Positions 22,644-33,357 of a stretch of DNA of 64,000 nt are shown here, in pieces. Position numbers and translations under genes: made by a program. Origin of the DNA: Adiantum capillus-veneris (lineage: Eukaryota > Streptophyta > Polypodiopsida > Polypodiales > Pteridaceae); NCBI GenBank assembly GCA_014529385.2, contig CM043957.1, forward strand, positions 67,479,503 through 67,543,502, written 5' to 3'. How positions within the stretch are numbered: position 1 is the stretch's first letter; each line of letters begins with the position of its first letter. The notes under the pieces were generated by a model. That model did not search any database. It was not told the origin of the DNA and saw only the letters and a list, made by a program, of their open reading frames with translations.

Positions 22644-23804
22644 GTTGGATTAGAGATGAAAATGAGAACAACAAGAAATCAAGAAAACATCAATGTAGAA
22701 CACATCTTACTTGAAACCCTTCGGCACCATTATTGATGGGAGAGAGAAGAAGAGTGGATAATTCCACTTTGAATGATACACCAAGTGCAAGACCTTCTTT
22801 GATTAGAGTTGATCTTCCAAGGTTAGCTTGTTGCAAGAATGGCTAGTCTCCCTCTAGGAGAAAGTGTAGGCTTGGGCTTATGTTAATGGCTAAGTACAAT
22901 TAGGCATTACTACTCACTCCCTCAAGAATTCCTCTCATCAATGGCTTGAATGCTTGAGTTGTTTCCAAGGAAGAAGAGGTCCCCTTTTATAGGTGAAGGG
23001 AACCCACAAGGGTTTACACAAAAAGAGAGGAGCCAGTGTGAACAGGAATTGGAAAAGTTGGAAATGAGCTGTCCCTACATGATGTGGGCAGACTGGGGTC
23101 CAGTATTTTGATCATATCTCCTCAACCGTGGCTCCAAATAAAAAAGTAAAAATATGGGCAAAAACTTCAGCTCATTAGCTACGATTGTTATTTTAAAATC
23201 GTTTTCCAATTCGGATTGGAACCTTGTGTAAAAAATTCATCAAATCAGGGTCCATTTATGGCAGCAAAAGTCTTCATGTGGTCTCCTTAGCCTATACTTT
23301 CATTTAATTCCAAAGGACACCTTATGCCATATGAAAGCATGACATTGCTCCTTGACAAAGTTTTGTAATCATGCTTGCAATAATGCATTAAAATAAGTGT
23401 ATCTTTGAAATCATGCCACCTAGTGTCCCACTAGGATTTGATTCTCTCCTAGTAGCTATTTAAAAAGAAATATAAAAAAAGTATAAAAAATACATAGAAT
23501 ATATATATTGGAGTTTACCCTAGATATAGGATATAGCTAGGGTGTGAGATGAGTAGAAATAAAGAATCAATGCTTTTTGCCCCAAGTTAAAGAGGCGGAG
23601 CTATTGATGCTTTTCCCAAAGTATTTTCTGATGGTAAAGTAAGGATAGGTTACCCTTGAGAAAAATAATAGAATGAGATAGAAGGTTTATTATTATATTT
23701 AAATATGCATATGTACAATATAGGAAATATAATTATGTATCTAAAAAAATACAAGATAGATCTTGTAGCATGCGTTCCCACTATGTACGTGTCACAGCAC
23801 GACA
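21755..23804 (-). repeat. Element B LTR (left; 3' LTR in element orientation)
   Basis: 2050 bp. Compared with the right copy it carries a tandem 'ggatgggttaat' duplication near 22030, a (CA)n(TA)n tract (22573-22643) where the right copy has only (TA)n, and about 35 extra bases near 23285-23320. Otherwise it is nearly identical. Confidence 0.92.
22573..22643. repeat. (CA)n(TA)n microsatellite in element B LTR
   Basis: About 25 CA units are followed by about 10 TA units. The homologous site in the other LTR (30575-30636) is pure TA. Confidence 0.95.
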
Positions 23805-23862
23805 TCCACCCCCTCTAAACCTGCACATCCTCCGGTATGTGCCACATTGTCTCTTTGTAAGA

Positions 23863-25983
23863 TTAGACCTCTTGTACATCTTCCTTGTCTTCTTCTTCAC
23901 TGGATGATTCCAGAGCTTCATGTTCACTTTGATCTTCACCTATGTTTTTCTCTTCTTCCTCATCAATATCTTCTAGATCATTGTCTCCTCTTCTCTTCAA
24001 CATTTTAATCCTTTTTCCTGAAATGGGAATATTTACTTCTGTACCATCTAGTTCAGACAAGCTGTAAGTAGCATTTTCATGCACATGCTTTACAACATAC
24101 GGTCCAAACCATCTTTTTGAGAACTTACGCATGACTGTGTGCTGGTTATCAAGGCTACTATCATACACTAAAACCCAATCACCTTTGTCAATTGCTTTGC
24201 TCCTGAGTCGATGTCGCTTATCAAAATAGTCCTTGTTTTTCAACCTTGCATTTTTGAGTCGTTCTTTTGCAGCTTCAATGTCTCCAGGTCTTCTCTCTAG
24301 CTGCCTTATACGCAGTGCAAGGAGATCTTCCCTACTAAGCCCCTCTTGCCAAGGTAGTACATTCCATGTGGGAATTGTATCCTCAATCGGCATCACTGGC
24401 TTTTGACCATGCATTAGCTTCGTAGGCATGTAGCCAGTTACTGAGCTATGTGTTGTACGATCAGCCCATAAAGCATATGGTAACAATTTTGGCCACTCAC
24501 CAACTCTTCCTTCGCAAGCCTTGGCCAAAGCTTTGATGATAGGAGGATGCCCTCTTTCACTCTTTCCATTGCCTTCAGGGTTGTAAGCTGTAGTAAGAGA
24601 AATCTTGATCCCTAATCTAGAAAAGAACTCCCTTGCTTCTTCGGCATCCAGTTCACCTCGATCTGCAGTGATTTTTCCCACACAACCATAACGGCAAATC
24701 ACCTCATCAAGAAGGAATTTGCACACAGCTTCTGTGGTCTTAGCTCTTAATGCTCTTCCTTCAACCTGGTTAGTTAGGTCCTCTCGTGCAAGAACCAAGT
24801 ATCTCATCTGCCAGAGTCCTAAAGGCATCGTGACTAGATCCACAACCCATTTATAGTGCATGGCTAGTGGATATGTAGGGTGCAATCCATCACGATGTCG
24901 AACATTTGAATACATTTGACAAGTTACACATGACTCTACAAACTGAGATACATCTTTATACATTCCCTTCCACCAGTATTTTTCTTTCAACTTGGAGAAG
25001 GTTGCCCACACACCCCTGTGTCCAGCCCATAGACTCTCATGAAACTCTTGCATGAGCTTTACTTGAGTCTCTTTTTTACATATAACCCGTTGTGGTGTAG
25101 CACCCTTTTGTTTAGGATGCTTCCACAAGTAACCATCCCTTAAAAAGTACCCATATGCTTTCCTGCGTATCCTCTTGAATTCTTGTTCAGACCAATCATC
25201 CTGTTTTGTTAGAGTACTCAAGTACCTTCCAATAGAAAGCCAATCACCTTCATAAAGATCTTTTAAGAACAATTCAAGTGAATTAGTCATGCAGACATTG
25301 TTACCTTTGACATGAGAGATAGAATAGAATTTTGTGCCTACTTCATCTCCCTCATCAATCATTTGTGACTCATCTTCATACCTTGCCCTTGATAGCATAT
25401 CTGCCACTGTATTGTCTTTACCTGCAATGTGCTTAAACTCGGGATTTAAGGACTTAATGTAGGCAATCAACCGCAACATAGCAATGTTTGGTGTTGAGCA
25501 GCTTGTAATCATCCCAAGAAGTGGTAGACAATCTGTTTCTACAACCACACATGCACCAATTAGGTACTCTTTCCCACTTTTCAAGGCTGTAACCATACCC
25601 CATAACTCTCTCTTTATCTGTGGATAGTTTCTTTGACGAGCACTTAGTACCTTTGCTCCAAATCTTACCACATACCTATGTCCTTCTTTGTCATCTTGCC
25701 CTATTTCCCATCCAATCCCTGTAGGACTAGTATCTACTGTCACAATCACTGGCCTTTGACACTCATAGTCTACCTTTCTCAAAGTCGTTGCTGATTGGAG
25801 TAACTCCTTTAGCTTTTTCATGGATTTTACATGTGCTTCTGTCCATTTAAACTTTTGATTCTTTCTAAGCAGCTGATAAAGAGGATCAGCTACATGTGCA
25901 TAATGTGGAATCCAAATAACATAGAAGACACATGCTCCCAGAAACCTTCTAACCTCAGTGATGCTAGTGCATGTTTCTTTCAT
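23863..25983 (-). CDS. Element B RNase H-integrase
   Basis: 706 codons, the 3' half of the element's pol. Residues 1-70 are the reverse transcriptase connection (FLGACVFYVIWIPHYAHVADP). RNase H follows at about 78-200, with putative catalytic Asp84, Glu126, Asp151 and Asp190/195. The integrase zinc finger is His315, His322, Cys352, Cys355. The DDE core is Asp382, Asp441 and Glu476 (ITADRGELD, then GNGKSERGH). A C-terminal SH3-like region includes KRWFGPYVV, and the tail is strongly acidic. No chromodomain is seen. The reading frame is the same as the upstream reverse transcriptase ORF, from which only the TAA at 26005-26007 and seven codons separate it. The ATG at 25983 is thus an internal Met and not a natural start. 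All catalytic residues appear present. Confidence 0.9.
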   Translation of the reverse strand: MKETCTSITEVRRFLGACVFYVIWIPHYAHVADPLYQLLRKNQKFKWTEAHVKSMKKLKELLQSATTLRKVDYECQRPVIVTVDTSPTGIGWEIGQDDKEGHRYVVRFGAKVLSARQRNYPQIKRELWGMVTALKSGKEYLIGACVVVETDCLPLLGMITSCSTPNIAMLRLIAYIKSLNPEFKHIAGKDNTVADMLSRARYEDESQMIDEGDEVGTKFYSISHVKGNNVCMTNSLELFLKDLYEGDWLSIGRYLSTLTKQDDWSEQEFKRIRRKAYGYFLRDGYLWKHPKQKGATPQRVICKKETQVKLMQEFHESLWAGHRGVWATFSKLKEKYWWKGMYKDVSQFVESCVTCQMYSNVRHRDGLHPTYPLAMHYKWVVDLVTMPLGLWQMRYLVLAREDLTNQVEGRALRAKTTEAVCKFLLDEVICRYGCVGKITADRGELDAEEAREFFSRLGIKISLTTAYNPEGNGKSERGHPPIIKALAKACEGRVGEWPKLLPYALWADRTTHSSVTGYMPTKLMHGQKPVMPIEDTIPTWNVLPWQEGLSREDLLALRIRQLERRPGDIEAAKERLKNARLKNKDYFDKRHRLRSKAIDKGDWVLVYDSSLDNQHTVMRKFSKRWFGPYVVKHVHENATYSLSELDGTEVNIPISGKRIKMLKRRGDNDLEDIDEEEEKNIGEDQSEHEALESSSEEEDKEDVQEV

Positions 25984-26004
25984 TCTTTGGATGTCATCTA
26001 CCTT

Positions 26005-27114
26005 TTATGGAAAAGGTTTCCTACCATATGGCCCGCACATGTGCCCCACAATGAGCACTTCTTTGACACCAAACATAGACTTTTTCCCTGACAATGTAAG
26101 ATTCACTTCTTCCAACCTAAACAAAATTTTATCACAATCATTTATGTGATTTACCACAAACCTGCGACATCCCTTGAGATCCAAAGCTTCATCTTTGTCA
26201 CTTTCTTCACATCCTTTGATAGGCAAATCATCAATGAAAGGCATTGTGATTTGAGGAATAAAGTCATGTAAGACCTTATTCATCCCATTCATCATATGTG
26301 CAACCGAGTTGGTTGCTCCCTGTGGCAAGGTACACATCCTTACCAAACCCAAAGGTGTCCTCATGGTCGTCAAGTCTCTGCTTTCGATTGCAAGCTGAAA
26401 TTGATCATACCTTGAGTAGAGATCCCCCATTGAGTAGATTGCCCTCCCTGCAAACGCCTCTGCAAATTCATCCACAATTGGACATGTTCCTACATTTCTA
26501 ATTGTCACCTTGTTCACTGGTTGCATATCTTGGATGAAGCGTAGAGAACCATTCTTCTTTGGAACTGTGAACCACCTGTTTGAGTATGGAGCACAAGAAG
26601 GCTCCAAGATTCTCATTTTGATTTTCTCATTCAGTAGCTCTACTAACTTTGGCAAATGAGCCTTTGGAACCGGAATAGGCCGCAGATTCCAAGGCACACG
26701 AGGTATTGTGAAAATTACCATAGGAGCTACAATATAAGGATCAACACATCCTATCTCATGTGGCTCAAATGCAAAAGCCTTACCATGCTTTGAAAGCATT
26801 TCTTTGAAGCACTTTGTCTCCTCCTGTGTTAGAAACTCCTTGCAACCAATCTGCAACTCTTGAAAGGACTCCTTTGTGAAGGTATGCCCGATCTTTTTAG
26901 GATTCCGCAAACTTGGTTGTAAAGAAGCCTGTTCAATCTTTTCCTTGTTGTTGGGTGGTAAGGGTGAAGCTACTGGTTTCACCTTCTTTGCTACACTCTT
27001 GTATTTAGTTTCAACATGGACTTCTGGGCCAATTGTTTGGCTTTCTTTAAAGGCTTCTATTACTTGATACATTTCCATAGAGCAAACTTCCACAACTTCA
27101 TTTTCAAGATGCAA
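26005..27114 (-). CDS. Element B reverse transcriptase
   Basis: 369 codons read to a TAA. Around residues 140-200 are the palm entry motifs (VPWNLRPIPVPKAHLPKL, then WFTVPKKNGSLRFIQDMQ). The first catalytic Asp is at 231 (YSMGDLYSRYDQF) and the Asp pair at 295-296 in MPFIDDLPI. The common plant form is Y-V/I-D-D, so Phe replaces Tyr here. The LPQGATNS template-grip motif lies at 263-270. The TAA at 26005-26007 falls just after GPYGRKPFP, where related enzymes continue into KVDDIQ, which does follow in frame. It therefore looks like one nonsense mutation. Upstream coding continues in another frame at about 27125-27340, so the first Met is probably not the true N terminus. Confidence 0.88.
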   Translation of the reverse strand: MHLENEVVEVCSMEMYQVIEAFKESQTIGPEVHVETKYKSVAKKVKPVASPLPPNNKEKIEQASLQPSLRNPKKIGHTFTKESFQELQIGCKEFLTQEETKCFKEMLSKHGKAFAFEPHEIGCVDPYIVAPMVIFTIPRVPWNLRPIPVPKAHLPKLVELLNEKIKMRILEPSCAPYSNRWFTVPKKNGSLRFIQDMQPVNKVTIRNVGTCPIVDEFAEAFAGRAIYSMGDLYSRYDQFQLAIESRDLTTMRTPLGLVRMCTLPQGATNSVAHMMNGMNKVLHDFIPQITMPFIDDLPIKGCEESDKDEALDLKGCRRFVVNHINDCDKILFRLEEVNLTLSGKKSMFGVKEVLIVGHMCGPYGRKPFP

Positions 27115-27340
27115 ACTTGTTCACACAAACCCAAAACATTTTCAGTAGGCTTTAGCAACCCACTCTTTTTCATGCCTATTTGTACATTATGCACATATTG
27201 CCTCTCACATCTCTTCAAATCTTCAAGTTTTGTAAAACATACTGATCCATTCATTGTTACCAAGGAGCTCGTTGAAAATGCTTCACCTATTTTTGGATCA
27301 GGCGAGACCCTTTTTCTTTCTGTACCACTGCAATCCCGCT

Positions 27341-29728
27341 TTACAATGGTACTTGGCCAAAACCCATCATTTCTCTATGATCATGAAACTCTTTGCTTAC
27401 CTTTGGTAGAGGATGTTCTCTGAGGTTGTCACGATTTCTTTCATGGTTTACACAGACTGTGAGAAATTGGACAGCTCGTTTACCATCTTTGCTACGTATT
27501 CTAGCATATGCTGAACCATCGTCCATTACCTTTGTTTCCATTCGAACTCCCACAATGTAGGGTTGTCCAAGGATGAGATGATATGAAGATGTATCCTGTA
27601 CAAAGAAGTTTTGGTCAATCTTTACATCACCTATTGTTACCTTCACACCTGGACATGCTGCATACAATTCACCGGATGAATTGTTTGCCACTTTTACCAT
27701 CCAGCCATGATCTGTGTCCATCGGCCATTTGCACTTGTTGTAGAGACTCTTTGACATTATGTTTATTTTTGAACCATGGTCAATCAAGGCAACAAATGGC
27801 TCTTCAAGATCACCTACCTTGACCAAAGTTTCTGTAGTAGCCCTTGCCCAATGACTTCGTGAATAGTAACTCCTAGGAATATCTTCAACTTCTTCATCAT
27901 CATTTGAGAAATGCACTTGCTTCACTCTCCCACTAGATTGGTAGCATCCTACCACAGCTCCATCATTCTCCTTATTTTGCAGTTGCATCCCTTGTGTCTT
28001 TGAGGTTTCCCCTTCAACCTGTGGACGAGAAACTTCAGCAAGGGTTTGCCTCTTTCTCTTGATGATGTCAATGATCTCCTCATGGAATTCACGCTTTGCA
28101 ATGCCAAGAACTTCTCCCAGAGTAAACTCAATCTTGCTATTCAAGATCCTTTCCTCCAAGACTTTCTTTAAATTTGTAGCAACCTCAATATCAGATTGTA
28201 GTTTATAAGTTGGGCCTTTTGTCTTACCTTTCGTTGGCTCTTTCTTCTTTCCTGTTGTAGACTCCTCCATGAGTACTTCAGGTGGAGATGCTCCTTGTGT
28301 TGAGGGTGTTTGAGAAGGCATTGAGTCGCTTCTTCCCCCACTTCTAGAAGCTCTTTTTGATGGTCCTTCATCAGCATTCTCACGTCTGCGCTTCTCTTCT
28401 ACAATTGCCTCATTTTGTTGGCATTTTGTAATGTAGGCATGCACTGACAATGAGTCCACTGGATCATTCCATCCTGTTTCTAAACGTATGCAATCACCTG
28501 CTTCATGTAGAATCTCTTTTGTAAGCTTTCCCTTTTTAGCTAATTGCATGACATTTGGCCAAATTTGACCATGATGGTCACTCACTTCTTCATCACAAAA
28601 ATGTTCAATTTTTACTCCATAAGTAGCTGCCTCAACTGAAGAGGTGGTATGCTTGGTTGCCATATCTTCAACTAAGGTTTGCATTCCCCCCTTCCCAAAG
28701 TTAGTTCTCAAGGGTAGACCTGTCTCTCTTAAGTGGATTTTACCATCCTTAAAAAAGACAACATCTTTTGACAAAGCATCACTAAAATCATCACAATCCC
28801 TTCTTACATGGTCTGTACTATCACACCAAATACATCTATTAACAAACCCTTCTTTGGGCTGTTGTCTTTGCCTAGGAAGTGGCCCTGATGGTTGGCCTTT
28901 TTCTTCAAGCTTTGCAAACTTCACCTTCAAGTCACGCATTCCCTTCACAAGCTCATCTAGCATGGACTCATCAAACTTAGGAGCAATAAAAGTAAGCTTT
29001 ACCATTTTGTCAGAAGTTGAGGTGGAAGGACTTGTAGTGTTTACTACCATCTTGTCCCTTCTTCTTTGTCGTTTGGCAAGCAGTGAGACAGCACCTTCAA
29101 CCTCATTCCAGTCGGTCTTTAGTCCTTGCTCAGCATCTTTATCTTCAAGAAGACGCTCCAAATTTTCTTGAAACTCTTTACCTGCAGCTTGTAAGAAAAG
29201 ATCTGTCTTCTCTGCATCTAGTGTGGCCCTTTCTGTCCTAGTGAGTTGTGCATAGCGCCGTTCAAATTCCCTAAGTAGCTCTGTTATTGATAGTCCTTGC
29301 TTTGGCTTGACTACCCATTCTAAGAATGTCCTTTTGGTCACTCTCTCCGAGTCCTCCATGAAATATTCCTCCTTTAAAGCTACTTTGAGTTCTTCCCAAT
29401 TTCTCCCATGCCCATCTTTAATTGCCCTAACATGCTCTCTAATTTCTGGAGCAACAACTAGCTCAAAGCTTTGAATCATCTCACCTTCTGACACGCGATG
29501 CAACTCCATCTCCTTCACATACTCGCGTAAGTACTTGGTTACATCTTTTCCATTGAACTGATCCATTCTGTTGACGACCGCTTGTATGGCCTTCGTTGCT
29601 GAAATCTCCCTTCTTTCAGTAGCATGTTGTTGTTGCATGAACATTGCAAATGCTTGAAACATTTGCATTGTTGCTGGGTCAAAATGCATACCCTGTTGCT
29701 CAACATGATCACCCATGGTTACCCACAA
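27341..29728 (-). CDS. Element B Gag-protease polyprotein
   Basis: 795 codons. The second Met (MGDHVEQQGM) is an equally good start. Capsid-like Gag occupies about residues 50-230 (KYLREYVKEMEL, WEELKVALKEEYF, ELLREFERRY). A CCHC knuckle lies at 299-312 (CIWCDSTDHVRRDC). A long low-complexity linker follows, then a retropepsin-like domain near 640-730. The active-site loop reads ALIDHGSKINIM (Asp650). His stands where most Ty3 proteases have Ser or Thr. The hydrophobic-Gly partner motif (LILGQPYI) is present. The ORF ends at 27341 soon after the protease, and pol coding resumes in another frame. This could be a natural Gag/Pol frame change or decay. It appears intact as an ORF. Confidence 0.88.
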   Translation of the reverse strand: MWVTMGDHVEQQGMHFDPATMQMFQAFAMFMQQQHATERREISATKAIQAVVNRMDQFNGKDVTKYLREYVKEMELHRVSEGEMIQSFELVVAPEIREHVRAIKDGHGRNWEELKVALKEEYFMEDSERVTKRTFLEWVVKPKQGLSITELLREFERRYAQLTRTERATLDAEKTDLFLQAAGKEFQENLERLLEDKDAEQGLKTDWNEVEGAVSLLAKRQRRRDKMVVNTTSPSTSTSDKMVKLTFIAPKFDESMLDELVKGMRDLKVKFAKLEEKGQPSGPLPRQRQQPKEGFVNRCIWCDSTDHVRRDCDDFSDALSKDVVFFKDGKIHLRETGLPLRTNFGKGGMQTLVEDMATKHTTSSVEAATYGVKIEHFCDEEVSDHHGQIWPNVMQLAKKGKLTKEILHEAGDCIRLETGWNDPVDSLSVHAYITKCQQNEAIVEEKRRRENADEGPSKRASRSGGRSDSMPSQTPSTQGASPPEVLMEESTTGKKKEPTKGKTKGPTYKLQSDIEVATNLKKVLEERILNSKIEFTLGEVLGIAKREFHEEIIDIIKRKRQTLAEVSRPQVEGETSKTQGMQLQNKENDGAVVGCYQSSGRVKQVHFSNDDEEVEDIPRSYYSRSHWARATTETLVKVGDLEEPFVALIDHGSKINIMSKSLYNKCKWPMDTDHGWMVKVANNSSGELYAACPGVKVTIGDVKIDQNFFVQDTSSYHLILGQPYIVGVRMETKVMDDGSAYARIRSKDGKRAVQFLTVCVNHERNRDNLREHPLPKVSKEFHDHREMMGFGQVPL

Positions 29729-29769
29729 ACTCTCACCCTAGCAGATTCGCGTCGGGTTCACCAAAAATA

Positions 29770-30572
29770 TGTCAAGAAATTTGCGGTCTTGCCAGGAAAG
29801 CACCGGGCTTATGGCTGTGAGAGTTTGTGAGAGAACTCAACAAAAACTATATGAAGGAGTTAAACCATAGATGCCATGAAGAATAGGGTTTGGAAAGAAG
29901 TGCAATCAAAGAAGACTCACTCTTTCTCTCTTGCACTCACACACACAAAGAAAGAACGCAAAAGAGAATGTCAAAACAATACGAAGATGAAAACATCAAG
30001 GCTATGGTCATATCGTATCATGGGTAATATGAAAGGGTTAATGGCATTCAATCTTGGCTGACCAAATAGGCTACGAATTGTTCTTTGGAATTGTAGTTTT
30101 GTGCTTACCATAATATATATATTTTGTCTAGTGATTGGGATTAATTGTGTGTACAAATCCTCTTGGTTCATAGTAAGATAACTACGCTTACATCAAAAGA
30201 AAAATTATAGTCTATGAGAGGTAGTATGATGGGATCCGGTGATAGAAGTATTTCATTGAGCCTTTTAGGGCCGAAGAGAAACACTATACGTTGTTGAAAG
30301 TATATTTTACGGGTAATCCATACGTTAATTCTAATAGATCGTACAGAGTGAAAGCGATAGAAATGATCATCATGTGGGTTATTCATCTAGGATAGTATGT
30401 GAGAAATGTAGATATGAGAGAAGTGAAGAGATGAGAAGTTTCCCTCCCAAGCCCTATTCTTGCCCGTAGGCAATAAGGATACTGCGGGGAGAGATGTACC
30501 TGTAGCAAGAGAACCTAGAGAGGATGAATTACTAAGAATGATAGAGATAGGTTTGGTTAAGGAGATGAGATT

Positions 30573-30640
<68 letters not shown>

Positions 30641-31759
30641 GATTAGAGATGAAAATGAGAACACAAGAAATCAAGAAAACATCAATGTAGAACACATCTT
30701 ACTTGAAACCCTTCAGCACCATTATTGATGGGAGAGAGAAGAAGAGTGGATAATTCCACTTTGAATGATACACCAAGTGCAAGACCTTCTTTGATTAGAG
30801 TTGATCTTCCAAGGTTAGCTTGTTGCAAGAGTGGCTAGTCTCCCTCTAGGAGAAAGTGTAGGCTTGGGCTTATGTTAATGGCTAAGTACAATTAGGCATT
30901 ACTACTCACTCCCTCAAGAATTCCTCTCATCAATGGCTTGAATGCTTGAGTTGTTTCCAAGGAAGAAGAGGTCCCCTTTTATAGGTGAAGGGAACCCACA
31001 AGGGTTTACACAAGAAGAGAGGAGCCAGTGTGAACAGGAATTGGAAAAGTTGGAAATGAGCTGTCCCTGCATGATGTGGGCAGACTAGGGTCCAGTATTT
31101 TGATCATATCTCCTCAACCGTGGCTCCAAATAAAAAAGTAAACATATGGGCAAAAACTTCAGCTCATTAGCTACGATTTTCATTTTGTAATCGTTTTCCA
31201 ATTCGGATTGGAACCTTGTGTAAAAAATTCATCAAAATAGGGTCCATTTATGGAAGCAAAAGTCTTCATGTGGACCTCATGCCATATGAAAGCATGACAT
31301 TGCTCCTTGACAAAGTTTTGTAATCATGCTTGCAATAATGCATTAAAATAAGTGTATCTTTGAAATCATGCAACCTAGTGTCCCACTAGGATTTGATTCT
31401 CTCCTAGTAGCTATTTAAAAAGAAATATAAGAAAAGTATAAAAAATACATAGAATATATATATTGGAGTTTACCCTAGATATAGGATCTAGCTAGGGTGT
31501 GAGATGAGTAGAAATAAAGAATCAATGCTTTTTGCCCCAAGTTAAAGAGGCGGAGCTATTGATGCTTTTCCCATAGTATTTTCTGATGGTAAAGTAAGGA
31601 TAGGTTACCCTTGAGAAAAATAATAGGATGAGATAGAAGGTTTATTATTATATTTAAATATGCATATGTACACTATAGGAAATATAATTATGTATCTAAA
31701 AAAATACAAGATAGATCTTGTAGCATGCGTTCCCACTATGTACGTGTCACAGCACGACA
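29770..31759 (-). repeat. Element B LTR (right; 5' LTR in element orientation)
   Basis: 1990 bp, TGTCAAG...CACGACA. It includes (TA)31 at 30575-30636. It is followed directly by the ACGG target duplication and the rest of element A's LTR. Confidence 0.92.
30575..30636. repeat. (TA)n microsatellite in element B LTR
   Basis: 31 TA units replace the (CA)n(TA)n tract of the sister LTR. Confidence 0.95.
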
Positions 31760-32965
31760 ACGGTCTCCGACCCAAGACCTCATACACCTTCGAAGATGGT
31801 GAGAGCTAGCGGGGTATGAGAGTAGATTGAGAGGAAGGAGTAGTCTTACAAGAGAGATGTACATCTCCTCACATAATCACTCATATTAGCATAGCTTAGC
31901 TTAGTAATTAGCATGGTAGAGGAGGTGAGCATGCATTGAAGCTTGGCTCTTGGTTGGATTTGCATGATAAAGCCAAGAGTTGTTGGTGTAGGCCTCCCTT
32001 CTCACAAGCTTGGAGTAGGTGATAAGCTTTCCATTAAAGCTTGAGAAGGAGAGAGAGAGTCTTCTTACTCCACACATGGACTAGTGTGAGTGTGGATGCA
32101 ATAATGTCTTGGGAAAATCAGCCCCCTCTCTCTCTTGGTCGACCCCTCTTGCTATTTGCTCATGCTCACACCCTATTGGACCTCTCCAGGCTTAGCAGAT
32201 GGAATTTCAAGAGTATAAGTGATATCCTTCTCACATGTGTCCCCCTTTCCCCTTTTGTGAGAGCTTTAGGTAATTAATTAATGCAACTAAACTCTCATTG
32301 GACCCCTTTGTCTCCTGGCCAATAGGAATCAGTCAAGCCATTAGGCCACTGAATGCTCATTGGACCCCTTAGGAGACTGTCCAATAGTCTTCTAGAGAGC
32401 TTAATTTCCATTGGTTATTTTATTAAGTTTTTTTAAATTAATTAAACTAGATTTATTCTAGCCTAATTGTCATTGGTCCACCTCCATGGCCATCCAATAG
32501 GATTTGAGTACCTTGTCGGCATCTGGGCTAGGGAGCTGACATGTGTCCCTCTTTCCCTTTGTGTAAAGAAAGCTTGTGAGTGTGTGTGTGTGTGTTTCTC
32601 TCTCATCCCCTACTTCCAGGGCTCTCCCCCTCCTATGTAGGGATTATGAAGACTTTTTTTACACACACTAAGCATCCAAGTTTCCTAGTGTTTGACCTTT
32701 GGACACAACCTTTGAATTTTGGAACCTTAGCATGTTGGAACTCTTAATGGGCTGAACCTTAGGGTCTTTTAAGTCCATTATTGCACATTGCTCTTTTGTA
32801 GATGGCCCCCCCTTTGGATCCCTATTTTGCCTCTTTTGGATCCCTACTGTGGCCGGTCTGCCAACCAATATTCTAGCTTTTTCTCTCTTGGCACTTTCCC
32901 ATATTAAATGATCAGTTTAACATGAGAAAATCATTTAGGAGAATTAGATATTAGTTATTTTTACA
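31760..32965 (-). repeat. Element A left LTR, piece 3
   Basis: Colinear with 49405-50625 ('gaagatggtgagagctagcg', 'agtttaacatgagaaaatca'). It ends TTTTTACA, then the internal region begins. It contains a short (TG)n near 32580 and several 'cattggaccc' motifs, but no gene. Confidence 0.9.
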
Positions 32966-33357
32966 TTACCTCTGTCTTCAAATCATAGTCGTCCTTGACT
33001 ATGGGGTAGAGAAGATAAAGCATATTTATTAGTCCTTTTCCTAGTGGGTAGAGGATCCCTATGTTACCCTACGACATCGTTCCGGAATGGATGACTAGTC
33101 CATTTGGCACTTGAGAGCCTAAGCTACCGCAAGCATGTCTGCACAATATTCCATAGTAGAGTGACAAGCTCTACTTGGTGTTTGGAAGACGTCGTCTCCG
33201 CAAACTTGATATAAGCATGCATACTACTTCACATTTGTGTACAATAAAGAAAAAGAGAGTCTTATAAGACAAAAATTTTGTTCATTTTAAACATTTGTAC
33301 ATTTGCTTACTCTAGGGAAGCATTGTAAGCATTGACAAGGTTTAGGTTATCCTTTAA

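Larger units (their letters stand above)
21755..31759 (-). mobile_element. Element B: nearly intact Ty3-type retrotransposon
   Basis: Long LTRs lie at 21755-23804 (2050 bp) and 29770-31759 (1990 bp). They start TGTC(G/A)AGAAATTTGCGG and end CACAGCACGACA, so the termini TGTCG/CGACA are inverted. ACGG is duplicated at 21751-21754 and 31760-31763. It is inserted in the left LTR of element A. The primer-binding region by the right LTR reads 'TTTTTGGTGAACCCGACGC' on the minus strand. It is not the Met type used by A, C, D and E, and I cannot assign the tRNA. The polypurine tract (AGAGGGGGTGG) abuts the left LTR. Gag-protease, reverse transcriptase and RNase H-integrase ORFs occupy the minus strand. 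One nonsense codon and one or two frame changes separate them. High LTR similarity implies a fairly recent insertion. Confidence 0.93.

Noticed and set aside
28644-29171. 175-codon plus-strand ORF
   Set aside because: Shadow of the element B Gag-protease on the other strand.
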